Source of the DNA: Gonapodya prolifera JEL478
Lineage: Eukaryota; Monoblepharomycota; Monoblepharidomycetes; Monoblepharidales; Gonapodyaceae
DNA: 64,000 nt
Direction of reading: 5' to 3'
NCBI GenBank assembly: GCA_001574975.1
Contig: KQ965774.1
Span: forward strand, 136,548-200,547
A model generated the notes under the pieces. It did not search any database. It worked only from the letters and a program-made list of their open reading frames with translations, and had not been told where the DNA came from. Positions 25,561 through 35,764 of this stretch are shown one piece after another. The position numbers and the translations under genes were made by a program. Numbering within the stretch: position 1 is the first letter of the stretch; each line of letters begins with the position of its first letter.

Positions 25561-25927
25561 GGCTGGACTAGGTTTATAAACATGATTCGAGATATAATTA
25601 TTTATCATCACCACACAAAAATGATCCCTTTCATCATGGAGTAACCACCGACCATTTGAAACGTTTTGAAAACTCTCGCAATTACGCAAATGACCCAATA
25701 CAACAACAACAAACACCAAACAGCACGACGCTACCACTAAATCCGAATCTAACACTACTTCTGCACATCTATATACACCGGTCCACACGTCGTGACGTTG
25801 CACCAACCGCCCATGAAAATGCAACTCACCCACCCCACCCTCCCGTGACTTCCATCTCTCCCTCGCCTTCCCCCCCACATTGTACCCTCCACCACGCCCG
25901 CCCCGCCCCGCCACCGCCTCTCCGACC

Positions 25928-28173
25928 TCACACGAAATCCCACCATGCGCAATCCTCGCACTCGCCTCCATCCTGCGGCACACACGCCGGCACGGGTAAG
26001 GTCCACTTGAGCAGTATGTTGTTGACAAACCACGCGATACGGTGGTGGTTCACGCTGAGTGTCGACGTCGTGCCCACCTCGCCCGACACGTCAGGGAAAT
26101 CCTCGACGGGGCCTTCAATGTCCCCACTTGATTCCACAGCGGCACGCGCAGACTCCCGCACGGAATTGTACAAAGCCTCTCGTCGCGCAAAGACGTCGTA
26201 GTCGGTCGTGGCTGCGTACAGGCCCAGAACGCCCTGTGCCTTCACGACGTCCCGTTTCGCAAGCGCCGAGGAGGTCGACGTCGACTTGGAGCACCAGAAG
26301 AAACACCAGGGGTCGCCTGGGGGCTCGGGCGTATCGTCTCCCGATGAGGGTGGCGCGGGGGCAGGTGCGGGCGAGGACGAGGGCGGCTCGGTACCAGGAT
26401 CTGTCGGAGTGTCCGTCCCGTTGGACTTATCCTTGCACCAACCAAACCCATGCCAGCACCACCCCCCACCTCCACCTCCCCCGTCTCCCGGCGCAGGAGC
26501 AGGTGACGGCGCCGGCGCAGGTTCGGGTTCGGGCTGGGGCTCGTCGTCCTCGGGCGGGGGCTGGCTCAACTTATCCGTCTCGTAGATGCACCACTTGCCA
26601 TTATGGCATCGCGTCTCGATCGCGTACCCGACGTAGTAGCAGCTGGACCCCGTGCCCTTGCATTTTCCAAGGAAGATCGGGTCCCCGTCGTTCCCTACGT
26701 GGAAGATCGGGAGGGATTCGTGGAATGCGAGACGGGATGCATCGTCGGAGCCCGGTGCGCCGCGCGGGAGTGCTCCGACACGAGACGCCCAGAGCGCTTC
26801 ACCGGGGGCTTCGATGGACACGGCGGGGATGCGGAACCGCAACCCGACCGAGGTGGCAAGTGCGCCGCCCAGGGAATGTCCCACTGCCCAGACGGTTGAT
26901 GTGGGGTAGGTCCGTCGCACGTACCGCACAATCTCGATCGCTAGGTTATAGTACGAGTCCGGGAACGCGGGCCCACAACTCTCCCTAATACACTCCCCGT
27001 CGCATTGCATCTTCCCATGCGTCTTCCCCGCGTAGCAGGGACACACGGCCCACCACGAACGGTCCTCCTTGCCGCAGCAGCAGGAGAACATCATGTTGTC
27101 GTTGAGTTTGTCGTTGGGCGATGTCGGGCCGCCGAGGCCGAGGGTGTTGAGGGACGTGCCTTTGATGACGACGGCGACGAGGGGTGGGGAGGAGGAAGGG
27201 GAGGACGGGTCGTGCGCTTCGAAGACGTAGCCACGGATGCCTTCTTCGGACCAGCCGAAGCCGGCTGTCTCGTTCCATCCAGGCACGTCGACCCAATCGC
27301 CCGTGTTTGGCCCCGTGTAGGCGTTCCATGCCATGTACGCGAGGGACAGGACCGTCATGGGGTCTTCCATATCCGGGACGGGTACAGGGCGTTCCTCCAA
27401 GGTGAGTTCCTCGACCTCGCCTGCACCTGAACCTGTACCCAGAGGCGGTGCCATGTAGTTTTGGTGCTTGAGCGAGACGGGGTGGAAGTAGGAGTGGCCC
27501 TTGGCGCCCGGCGTGGATTGGGCGGCGAGAGTGTCGGCGGGGAGGGGCAGGTGCAGTTGTTTGAAGGCGTTGGAGGCGGAGGGTGGTGAGATGTGGAGAA
27601 TGCGCGACATGCGGAGGAGGGAGATGGGATCCGCGGTGGAGGGTGGGGTGGTCGCTGCACGGTGTGGTGGGGCGGGTGGAATGCGTACGGGCGAGAACAA
27701 GAGGTGGTGAGTTGGATGAGTAGCACGTAGTGAAATAGAGATTGCAGAACAAGCAAAGGGAATGCGCAGGGATGCGTGCGACCTGTAATCTCTCGACCTG
27801 TCAGGCTCGATTGTGTGCCGATCCGATTGCCCACCCTCGCAACAATTTGCTTACACGTTGCCCCACTTCTCCACCACACACACCCAAACTCACCGTCTCC
27901 ACTGCGTCCCACGGCCACCGCCACCTGCGCGTCCCGCCATCCCGCGCTCCTCCACCCTGACACCACACCCGCGACTACCAGGCAACCCGCTACGAGTCCC
28001 GCGGCAAGTTGAAGGACGGACGTTGAGAATCGAGAAGATGTTCGTCGTGGTTGAGCGACTCCCGACGGTGAATCGAGCAGCGGAGTGGTTTCGATCGTTT
28101 CGGTGGCGTGAGGAATGCGAGTGTCTCCCGCTCGCTCGGTCCACGGAGAGGAGTCTGTGTGGTGGCGCAGCAT
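25928..28173 (-). CDS. ATG15: ATG15-like vacuolar/autophagic lipase
   Basis: Class-3 (alpha/beta) lipase like yeast Atg15, which breaks autophagic body membranes in the vacuole. Exon 1 starts at 28173 (MLRHHTDSSPWTERAG) and carries the type II signal anchor SVLQLAAGLVAGCLVVAGVV. After an intron starting near 27893 the main exon contains LAYMAWNAYTGPNTGDW, the Ser nucleophile in AVGHSLGGALATSVGLRF (about 26850-26905), and VSIEAPGEALWASRV. The family block HVGNDGDPIFLGKCKGTGSS with ETRCHNGKWCIYET follows. The tail is unusual: Pro/Glu/Ala-rich linkers enclose two short Trp/Cys modules, GWCWHGFGWC and DPWCFFWC. The C-terminus ends with CVPQDGGECEDCAWWDFV at 25928. Yeast Atg15 lacks such modules. 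The exact acceptor of intron 1 is unresolved. Exon 1 lies at the edge of the repeat island, where a decayed copy of it also occurs. Confidence 0.85.
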
Positions 28174-28440
28174 CGTGGAGAGTGAATCTTGTTGCGCCGG
28201 GGCGTGTTGCCTACGAAACGTGGGGGGTCGCGTGACCACAGGGAGCTCGGGGTTTGGGGCGGGTAAATTATTGCGCCACCGGGTTGTTGCGCGCAGAGTC
28301 TGCACTCGTAACTCGGCGAACACTGCAGAGTTGCATGAGGACTGTATTCCGTGAAATTATTTTGAATGCTGGGACAACAATTGCAACCAACATGTGTCTG
28401 CTATCAGCATCAATAGCCTCCAGGATTTGGAATCAACCCT
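28131..28440 (+). repeat. Module E copy 1 (spans ATG15 exon 1 start)
   Basis: This segment covers the start codon and upstream region of the ATG15-like gene. It is matched along its length by 30525-30855. CG sites here are intact up to about 28,320 (for example cgctcggtccacgg). Confidence 0.8.
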
Positions 28441-28985
28441 GCTGACTATGTTACCAGTGCACAGTTGTCATGTATCAAAACTTTTTTGTCTCAAGAACTG
28501 GAAAACATTGTCACAGTAAACCCACCAAAGCAAGGTTCAGTGTATCATGAGAACTGGGGACCAATATGAGCACAGAATACGCATTGCAATGCAATGCTGT
28601 AGGTCCCAACATGCCTCAAACTACCTGAATAGAGCACTCTGGTCTTGATCAAGCTTTTATTCTAGTGTTGAAAGAATCTCTTGTTACACATGTGACAGGC
28701 CTTTGAGCTTTGTCAATGTCTGAAGCTTGAGTCCTTGCTGCACACACATCTATTAATAGACCAGAAAGATGTTCTCTGTTTGAACTTGAATCATGGCACT
28801 GGCAAATTCACAACAGACCATCACATTCACCCCCCATCCCTCATCTGCAAATCTTTGACAGCAAGGCAGAAATCTAAGTAAATGTGACAGTATTTTTGGC
28901 ATATGGGGTGCCATGCTGTACTTCTCCTTGATGTGGCATGGAAATGACTGTGTTTTGTTGTAATTTTGTGTCATTTTGTTGGTTG
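28441..28985 (+). repeat. Module A copy 1
   Basis: Opens with GACTATGTTACCAGTGCACA and runs through the block CAAATCTTTGACAGCAAGGC (about 28845). The same order of blocks recurs at 30856-31400, 33365-34110 and 34710-35200. No coding capacity is recognised. Confidence 0.7.
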
Positions 28986-29219
28986 CTGCCACTCAAGTCC
29001 AATTTGTACTTTTGAACAAAGGAAGGTGACTTGCACAATGCAGTACAAATTCTCTGTGTTACACTTCAGTAGCTTAGCTTTGTGCAAAAGTATCACACTT
29101 TATACAAATGGAAGCACTATCTTTGCAAAGTCATTCACCATAATTTTATCTCACTTTCAAAACATTGTGCACTGAAAGCCACTATCAATGTCTGAGCATT
29201 GAGTTCTTCTTGCACACAG

Positions 29220-29459
29220 TGTCACACTGACATCCACTAATGTGCAATATACAGAGTAGTATGAGTGTTGGGTATTAGCTGTGGTGCCACTAATGTTGCC
29301 GTGGGTTTAGATGTGCACACCTGCAAGACGTGCCCTAAGTTTGGCATCACGTTCCTGCAGGTGAGTTCTATGCACATTACAGCTTGTTATGTACATTTAA
29401 TCATAAATACACATTCCTGCAGATTACAGGCTCATGCAGCTCACCTAGGTTGTGTACTA
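29220..29459. mobile_element. 240-bp LTR-like insertion, copy 1 (family B)
   Basis: Begins TGTCACACTGACATCC and is 240 bp long, flanked by exact 5-bp direct repeats CACAG (29215-29219 and 29460-29464). It contains two internal copies of a CGTTCCTGCAG-like motif. The TG start, 5-bp target duplication and absence of internal genes fit a solo LTR of an LTR retrotransposon. Its terminal CA appears changed. No polyprotein lies nearby. Confidence 0.7.
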
Positions 29460-29559
29460 CACAGCTCTGAATCTGTGTCAAGGCAGGTACATGTAGCTCT
29501 GTTTGAAGTTTAAACTTGCTGTTGGCAAGTTTACTGTATGTTAACATTCAATGGTCTAA

Positions 29560-29721
29560 TGAGATGACATCATATTCAATACCCTCCCTCATTTACAAAT
29601 CTTTGACAGCAGGGCACACCTGTAAGCAGATGCAACAGTGTTTGGTGTATATGGGGTGATGACTGCTGTACTGCAGGGTGAGGCAGGGACATGACTATAT
29701 TTTCTCTTAATTTCTTGATCT
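29560..29721 (+). repeat. Module A, 3' tail only
   Basis: Carries only the tail of module A, around CAAATCTTTGACAGCAGGGC and GTTTGGTGTATATGGGG. Similar tails occur at about 30070-30220. It suggests partial copies in tandem. Confidence 0.6.
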
Positions 29722-29962
29722 TGTCACCATAGCCTCAGGTGACATCCATTGACATGGTATATATAGTGTGAGGTGTTAAGTGCTGTGCCACTACTGTGGT
29801 CATGTATTTAGATGAGTGCACCTGCAGGGCNTGCCCCAAGTTTGGCGTCACGTTCCTGCAGATGAGTTCTGTGTGCGCTACAACATATTATGTATCTTTG
29901 ATCATATATATACACGTTCCTGCAGTTTACAGGCTCGTGCAGCTCACCTAGGTTGTGTAGCA
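29722..29962. mobile_element. 241-bp LTR-like insertion, copy 2 (family B)
   Basis: Begins TGTCACCATAG and ends GTTGTGTAGCA (TG...CA). It is flanked by exact 5-bp repeats GATCT (29717-29721 and 29963-29967). One unresolved base (N) is near 29831. It is the same family as 29220-29459 and 33607-33846, and several CG sites are retained. Confidence 0.75.
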
Positions 29963-30069
29963 GATCTTGCTGTTTGCTGCAACTTGCTCCAGTCTGGTTT
30001 CAACTTTTGAATGGAGGAAGGTGGCTTGCTCTGTGCAGGACAAATTCTTTACCTTAGTGTTCTTTGAGT

Positions 30070-30220
30070 TAGGAATGACATCATACTTGCCACCATCCCT
30101 CTTGCCAAATCTTTGACAGCAAGGCACACCTGTCAGCAAATGCAACAGCATTTTGTGTGTATGCAGTGCTGATTGCTGTACTTAAGTGGTGTTTTGATGT
30201 TAGGATGACTATGCTTTCTC
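30070..30220 (+). repeat. Module A, 3' tail only
   Basis: Another partial tail of module A, around CCAAATCTTTGACAGCAAGG. It is followed by about 300 bp of further diverged, related sequence up to 30,500. Confidence 0.55.
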
Positions 30221-30524
30221 ATATTTTCTTGGTCTAGTTGCTGGTTGCCCTGCAAGTCTAGTATTGGCTTTTGAATCAAGGATGGTGACTTTCTCTGTGC
30301 AAGGGATGTATAGGATGCTGACTGCTGTACTACAAGGTTGATGCTGTACAAGAAAGTGATTATATTCACTGAATTAAATTTTGTCTCATATTTTTAATGT
30401 GACATGTAAATGGTTGAAAGTTCAAGTTTTTTCTTGGTCAAGTATTGGCTTTGGAATGAAAGAACTTGACTTGCACTTTGCAGGGCAGATCTCTGCATTA
30501 TTCTGATCCTGACTTGGCTGTGAG

Positions 30525-30855
30525 TGTCTGAGTCCACTTGCTCAGTCCATGGAGAGGTGTCCATGTGGTGACACAGCATTGCAGAGACTGAGTTGCATGG
30601 CAGCAGGCTGTGGGGGCCACGTGACCAAAGGGAGCTTGGGGGTTTGGAGTGACTGGGTTAAGTATTGCGGCATTGATTTTTGTGTGCTGGGTGCAGGAAT
30701 TGTTACTTAGCAAAAACTAAAGTGATTGCGCAATCATCATTTATTAGTTGCTTATGGACTGTGTTCTGCAGAATAATTTTGAATGTGGGATGGTGCTAGC
30801 TTTCAGTGTGTGTCTGGTCTCTGCATCAGCTGCCTCTCTCTAATGGAATCAACCA
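30525..30855 (+). repeat. Module E copy 2: CpG-stripped copy of ATG15 5' end
   Basis: Aligns with 28131-28440. CG sites in copy 1 are TG or CA here, for example cgctcggtccacgg becomes tgctcagtccatgg and gtggcgcagcatcg becomes gtgacacagcattg. On the minus strand it still reads MLCHHMDTSPWTEQ against MLRHHTDSSPWTER of the real gene. It is a relic of a segmental duplication. Confidence 0.8.
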
Positions 30856-31400
30856 TTTTGACTATTACCATATGCACGTTTGTCATGTATCAAACATTTT
30901 TGTCTGAAGAACTGGACGTTGTAAACCCACAAAAGCAAAGTTTAGTGTCCTATAAGAAGTTTTGACTCCACAGATGTTTGAGTGCAGAATATGTGTTGTG
31001 ATGGAGAGCTATTGGTCCAAAAGTACATCAAACTACCTTATCAGAGTACTCTGATCTTGATTTACCTGTTGTTTTGGTGCTTTCAGCACCTCTTGTTGGA
31101 CACATCACAAGCCTTTGGGCTTTGTCATTGTCTAATGCTTGAGCACTTGCAGCACAGTGATCTGAATGTTCCACAGGACAATAGATGTATCTCTGAACTT
31201 CAAACATGCATCTAGCAACTTCACAGCAGGTCACAATTGAATTATGGGATGGCATTATACTCATTCCCCTCCTTCATTTGCAAATCTTTGACAGAAAGGC
31301 TGAAGGTATGCATGTAAGCAAATGCAACAGTGTTTGGTGTGTATGGGATGCTTACTACCGTACAGAAGCTGTTGAATGATTTGAGGTATGGAAATGACTG
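30856..31400 (+). repeat. Module A copy 2
   Basis: Follows module E copy 2 directly, as copy 1 follows E copy 1, so E+A were duplicated together over about 2.4 kb. It contains CAAATCTTTGACAGAAAGGC near 31,280. Confidence 0.7.
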
Positions 31401-32004
31401 TGTTTTATAGTATATTGTTGGTCTTGTTATTGACTGTAGAAAAGCCCAGTATTAACTTTTAAATGAAGGAACATGACTTTCTCTGTGCAGGTGCAATCTC
31501 TACATTAGTGTTGATTGAATCTGTACTTTGAAGAATGGAAGCACTGTGTTTGCAACATCATTCCCTTTATTTTGTCTCCCGGATTTGACATTGTGAACTG
31601 AAATCCACAATGGCACACTCAGAGAGAAATCAAAACCTGCATTGGTGATATAGACACACACCCCCTTTTCAGTCTTTACTATAACCCTGCAGAACTAAGT
31701 GCTGGGGTGAAATGCATCTGTGTTTCTCAATTGGCAGTTTGACTCCTTGTTATCAGTCTAAGTTTTAATGCTGACTTTGCCCTACACATGAAATGCTTGC
31801 AAAAGCTTTATCTAGGGTACCAGGGCACAGAAGAAAACCTTTTGTAGTTGTTTAATTTTTTCCATTGCACAGTTATTCCCCTTCAAGAAGGGATTTGCTG
31901 TGTATGACGTCATTGTTTAACTAACTTTGATCAGTTTTAATTTGACACCTGGGCAGATCTTGAAGCAGTTCTGATTCTTGTTACTTGCAATTTGTGGTGG
32001 AAGG
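31401..32004. other. Unassigned part of the repeat island
   Basis: No gene. The stretch contains one intact TGACGTCA (31905-31912) that keeps its CG in an otherwise CG-free background. Confidence 0.4.
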
Positions 32005-32190
32005 AGTATTTGAGTATCTTAGTTTTGGTACTCCTAGCCAAGTTCATGCCTTCTATTTTGCATGAAGTGAGAATACTGTGATAATGCACAGAGAAAGCTC
32101 TCTCTTTGTGAGAGATTTGAGAGAGTTGCAGGATAAGTGTAATTAAAGAAGGAGATTAGGCCTCATTTTGTGTGACTTCACTAGTTTTGG
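32005..32190 (+). repeat. Module D copy 1
   Basis: Starts at AGTATCTTAGTTTTGGTACT and shares ATGCCTTCTATTTTGCATGA and a CTCTCTTT block with 35213-35395. Confidence 0.6.
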
Positions 32191-33019
32191 GGCAAAGCAG
32201 ATAAGGCGTAATCAATTGGGGTGTCTGTATTTGCTCTGCCACAAGTGGTTAGCACTTTGCCAACTGCTCTGCTTGTAGTCAAATATGAATTTTACAATTT
32301 GATCAGATAGTCTGTCTATTTGCTGTTTGCTTTGCAAAAAATCTGCTTTGTGTCGGAATCAAAAATGCTTCCAAAGGCCATTTTTCGTGCTGCAACATGT
32401 GATTTCCACTGCAAAAACACTCAACCACACTTCTTCTGCAAGTGGAAGGCGCAATACGTCTGAGATTTGGTCTACTTTGGTTGGTGGGCAGGGGGATGGG
32501 GCACACTAGGGGGTGGGACAACAAGACAAGCAACACCAAGCAAAAAGAACAGAACTGCGTTGATCTCCATGTATTAGACTCTTAGTAAAAGTACCAAAAC
32601 ACAACCCTGGTTTGGCCAACAGTCAAGCAGTGGTCTGTTGACCACATTCAACCACTTGCAAGCCTCCATTGTGTTGATTTCTGTACATTTCATTTGTTTT
32701 AGCATTGTGGAGCCTTGTACAAACAGCAAACGCACTCCTGTATGCAAAAAAAAAGGGGATGGTTCAACAACCACAGATATTCGCCTACCTGCTCCATGCA
32801 TTATCCTGCTGTCCAAATCCACTTGCAATCTGCTTTGCAACCAACCCCTTGGACAGCATTTTGGGCTAACCAAATTAACTCTGCTTTGCACAAAAACTGG
32901 GTGGATAGCGGCTAATTGGATATCAGTCCCAACACTAGACTTCACACTTTCTTACTTTGCATTTCATCCTTTCACCCAAGTTATATCAAGTGACCACAAC
33001 ATTTGTAATATTTTGTGCC
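32191..33019. other. Unassigned part of the repeat island
   Basis: Open frames of 120-135 codons exist on both strands around 32570-33045, but they resemble nothing I recognise and are low-complexity in composition. No gene is called. Confidence 0.4.
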
Positions 33020-33290
33020 AATTGTGTTTTTCATGGCAGGGGTGACAGACACAGCTTGTCTCAACTTTCAAACATGATGGGGCTGGATGACATCATATTC
33101 ACCACATCACAATCTGCAAACTTTTGACACCCAGACACATCTGTAAACTGCCTTGAGGTTTGCTGTGTCCAAGGTGTAGAGGGGGAGCTGGAAGCTAGAA
33201 GTTGGAAAAGAGTGATTCTGCCATCATCTTTTCAATGGTTGCAATGGTCAACATACTTGTTGAAACTTGACTTAGGCAGGATGACATCAC
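33020..33290 (+). repeat. Module C copy 1
   Basis: Starts at GTGTTTTTCATGGCAGGGG, with TGACATCATATTCACCACATC and GGTTTGCTGTGTCC. Related to 34115-34390 and 35455-35655. Confidence 0.6.
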
Positions 33291-33364
33291 ATTCCCTTGG
33301 GCATTTTGCAATGTGTCAGCTCACTGCATAGATGACAGATGCTTTGTGTGGTTGACCCTGCCAA

Positions 33365-34110
33365 GTGCCAACTATGTTACTTTTATACATCTGTTATGTA
33401 TCAAAGAGTTTTGTCTCAAGTAAAAGAAAAATTGCTCACATTACTACAGGAAGAAACTTCAATGTCCAGTGAGAAGCACTGACTCCATACATGCAAGACA
33501 AATGCAGAATATGTATTGCAATGTAGAACTGATGCTCCCAAAGTGCATCAAACCACCTCAATAGAGAGCTCTGGTCTTTGTTTTAATCTTATTTTGGTAC
33601 TGAAAGTGTCACACTGACATCCACTAACGTGGAGTCTATAGCATAGTATGAGTGTTGGGTATTAGCTGCTGTGCCACTACTGTGGCCGCGGGTTTAGATG
33701 TGCACACCTGCAGGACATGCCCTAAGGTTGGCATCACGTTCCTGCAGGTGAGTTCTATGCACATTACATCTTGCTATGTACATCTGATCATATATACACG
33801 TTCCTGCAGATTACAGGCTCTTGCAGCTCACCTAGGTTGTGTAGCAGAAAGCACCTCTTGTTGGACATGTTGACTGGCCTTTGAGCTTGACAATGTCTGA
33901 AGCTTGAGTCTGTGCTGCACACTTTTTGGGGACTACAGATGTATCTTTGTTTGATCTTTGAACATGCCACTGGCAGCTTCACTGGATGCTATCACTATTC
34001 AATCAGATAACATCAAGTTTCACACCCTCTCTCATTTGCAAATATCTGACAGCAAAGCATACCTGTAAGTAAATGCAACAGTTTTTGGTGTCCAGCCCAC
34101 ATCAAACAAC
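33365..34110 (+). repeat. Module A copy 3, interrupted by an LTR-like insertion
   Basis: The A sequence is split after GGTACTGAAAG by the 240-bp family B insertion (33607-33846). It resumes with AAAGCACCTCTTGTTGGACA, which continues the order seen in copy 2. Confidence 0.7.
33607..33846. mobile_element. 240-bp LTR-like insertion, copy 3 (family B)
   Basis: Begins TGTCACACTG and ends GTGTAGCA, flanked by exact GAAAG repeats (33602-33606 and 33847-33851), and inserted inside module A. It keeps CG sites such as GGCCGCGGG and CACGTTCC that the surrounding module has lost, so it looks younger than the decay of its host module. Confidence 0.78.
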
Positions 34111-34114
34111 TTTT

Positions 34115-34390
34115 GCTGTTGATTGTGTTTTGCATGGCTAGGTTTACTGTCACTGCTTATCTCAACTCTTACTGGAAAAGGGGTTGAATGTGTGGTATGA
34201 CATCATACTTCAGCACATCTTGATCTCCAAACTTTCAATTCCCACACACTGTAAAATGCCTTAATGTTTGCTGTGTGCATGCAGGGTGTAGAAGTGGAGG
34301 TTGTTGTTTGGAGTTGGAAATGAACTCATCTTTTCAATAGTTGCAATGGATAACATCCTTGTTGGAATTTAAATTAAGCAGGATGTCATC
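34115..34390 (+). repeat. Module C copy 2
   Basis: Carries GTGTTTTGCATGGCTAGG, TGACATCATACTTCAGCACA and the closing TTGCAATGGATAACATCC. It is parallel to copy 1 in order. Confidence 0.6.
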
Positions 34391-34412
34391 AGAGGCCATC
34401 AGCATTCACTGA

Positions 34413-34652
34413 TGTTGTAGTAGAACTAACACTTGAAGGGGTTAGTGTGAACTACTGAAGCCTTGGGTAGGATGGGGCATAAAGGTAGCTTCAGGCACCA
34501 CTATTTATATGTTCAGGAGCCTCATCTAGCTAGACCAATACACATCTATCTCACATACTACCATCTCTCTCTGTCCGATCCTCTTTAGTCCTGCACTGCT
34601 ACTTACCCTTTGGATAACCCTAGGAGGCTGATCGAGTATCAGTTCTACCACA
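34413..34652. mobile_element. Second LTR-like sequence, different family
   Basis: A 240-bp segment starting TGTTGTAGTAGAAC and ending GTTCTACCACA, which are imperfect inverted ends with TG...CA. It has a TATTTATA box-like run near 34,500 and a pyrimidine-rich middle. This is LTR-like (Copia style), but I found no matching 5-bp flanking duplication and no internal region, so it may be a recombined or older solo LTR. Confidence 0.45.
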
Positions 34653-34709
34653 ATGTGTCTGCTCCTTTCATCAGAGTTCAGGCTCTTTTGAGTGGAACTC
34701 ACCATGCCA

Positions 34710-35200
34710 GCTATGTAACCATTGCACAGTTGTCACAAATCAAACATTTTTTGTCTTAGAAGCTGAAAGTTCACTCATAGTAAACTCAGAGGTGCAAAGT
34801 TCAGTGTAGTGTGAGAAGTGAGGGTGCTATAGATGTAAGACAAGCAAAGAGAATGTACTGTGCTACAGAACTGTAGGTACCAAAATACCCCAAACTGCGT
34901 CTACAGAGCTATGCTCTTTGATCCACCTCTTGTTTTGGTGTTGAATGCACCTTATATTCAACATGACACTGTCATCAGTGCTTGTCAATGTCTGGAGCTT
35001 GAGTCCTTGCTGCACACTCTTCTCAACCTCAAAGTGGGCAAATAGATATAGCTCTGCTTAAACTTTGACCTTCTCCCTGGAAAATTCACTGCAGGCTATC
35101 ATCATCAAACTTGATGACATCATATTCAATACCCTCCCTCATTTGCATTTTTTGACAGCAAAAGCACACCTGTTAGAAAATGCAAAAGCACTTCATGTGT
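34710..35200 (+). repeat. Module A copy 4
   Basis: Contains GCTATGTAACCATTGCACAG, the AACTTCAGTG-type middle and CATTTGCATTTTTTGACAGC near 35,145, in the same order as the other copies. Confidence 0.65.
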
Positions 35201-35212
35201 GTAGGGTACTGT

Positions 35213-35395
35213 ACTCAAGTATCTTAGTTTTGGTACTTCTAGCAGAGTTAATGCCTTCTATTTGCATGACCAGAACCTACTGGGTTGATTCACAGTAAAA
35301 AGCACTCTCTTTATAAATAAAGGCCAGTTGCATAGAGGTACAGGATGAAAGATGGGAATTTAGGTGTCATCTGGTGTAAATTCACTCTGACCTCA
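35213..35395 (+). repeat. Module D copy 2
   Basis: Begins CTCAAGTATCTTAGTTTTGG and matches 32005-32190. Here it directly follows module A copy 4. Confidence 0.6.
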
Positions 35396-35454
35396 CATCT
35401 TCTACCTTCAGTTGCTCAGCTTACATCAGACTATTATGACTAGTTGTAGTGTTT

Positions 35455-35655
35455 GTGCTGATTGTGTTTTTCAGGGCAGGTTTGACTGTCACAGCTTGGC
35501 TCAACTTTTAAGGGTAAGGAGGCTGTGTGACATAATTCTTGATCACATCTTGATAATGCATGTATTTGGCACCTAAGCACATCTGTAAATTATATTAAGT
35601 GGTATAGATGGTGTATAGGAGTGAGTGGTTGTTAAAATTTGAAACTAAGGTCAAT
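35455..35655 (+). repeat. Module C copy 3
   Basis: Carries GTGTTTTTCAGGGCAGGTTT, ATCACATCTTGATAATGCAT and CACATCTGTAAATTATATT. It is diverged from copies 1 and 2. Confidence 0.55.
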
Positions 35656-35710
35656 TACATGGCTGGCTTTTGCATGGGGAGTGTCTACTGTTATGGAAAC
35701 AACAGCTCTA

Positions 35711-35764
35711 TGAATGAGATCATTTTTGGTTAGGGGTATGTGTTATGCTCAATGATCTCATTCA
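35711..35764. repeat. Perfect 14-bp inverted repeat with 26-nt loop
   Basis: TGAATGAGATCATT at 35711-35724 is followed by its exact reverse complement AATGATCTCATTCA at 35751-35764. A strong hairpin could form in RNA or single-stranded DNA. The following 320 bases, up to the phosphoketolase relic, hold no gene I recognise. Confidence 0.6.

Noticed and set aside
25141-26028. 295-codon minus-strand frame next to the lipase
   Set aside because: Its upstream half overlaps the lipase C-terminus in another frame and looks non-coding. Only the 25260-25560 part was kept, as a possible exon of an unrecognised gene.
26059-26988. 309-codon plus-strand frame opposite ATG15
   Set aside because: Arg/Pro-rich mirror of a GC-rich coding exon; typical antisense shadow.
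27355-28323. 322-codon continuous minus-strand frame through the ATG15 intron
   Set aside because: Only its first part (exon 1 with the signal anchor) is credible. The rest reads the intron and an out-of-frame part of the lipase exon.
29220-29962. Two family B copies as the paired LTRs of one element
   Set aside because: Each copy has its own different 5-bp flanking duplication, and the 262 bp between them is module A tail, not an internal region.
32570-33045. Overlapping open frames in the repeat island, possible small gene
   Set aside because: No motif, biased composition, and location in decayed repeats. Long frames arise easily when CG-containing codons are lost.
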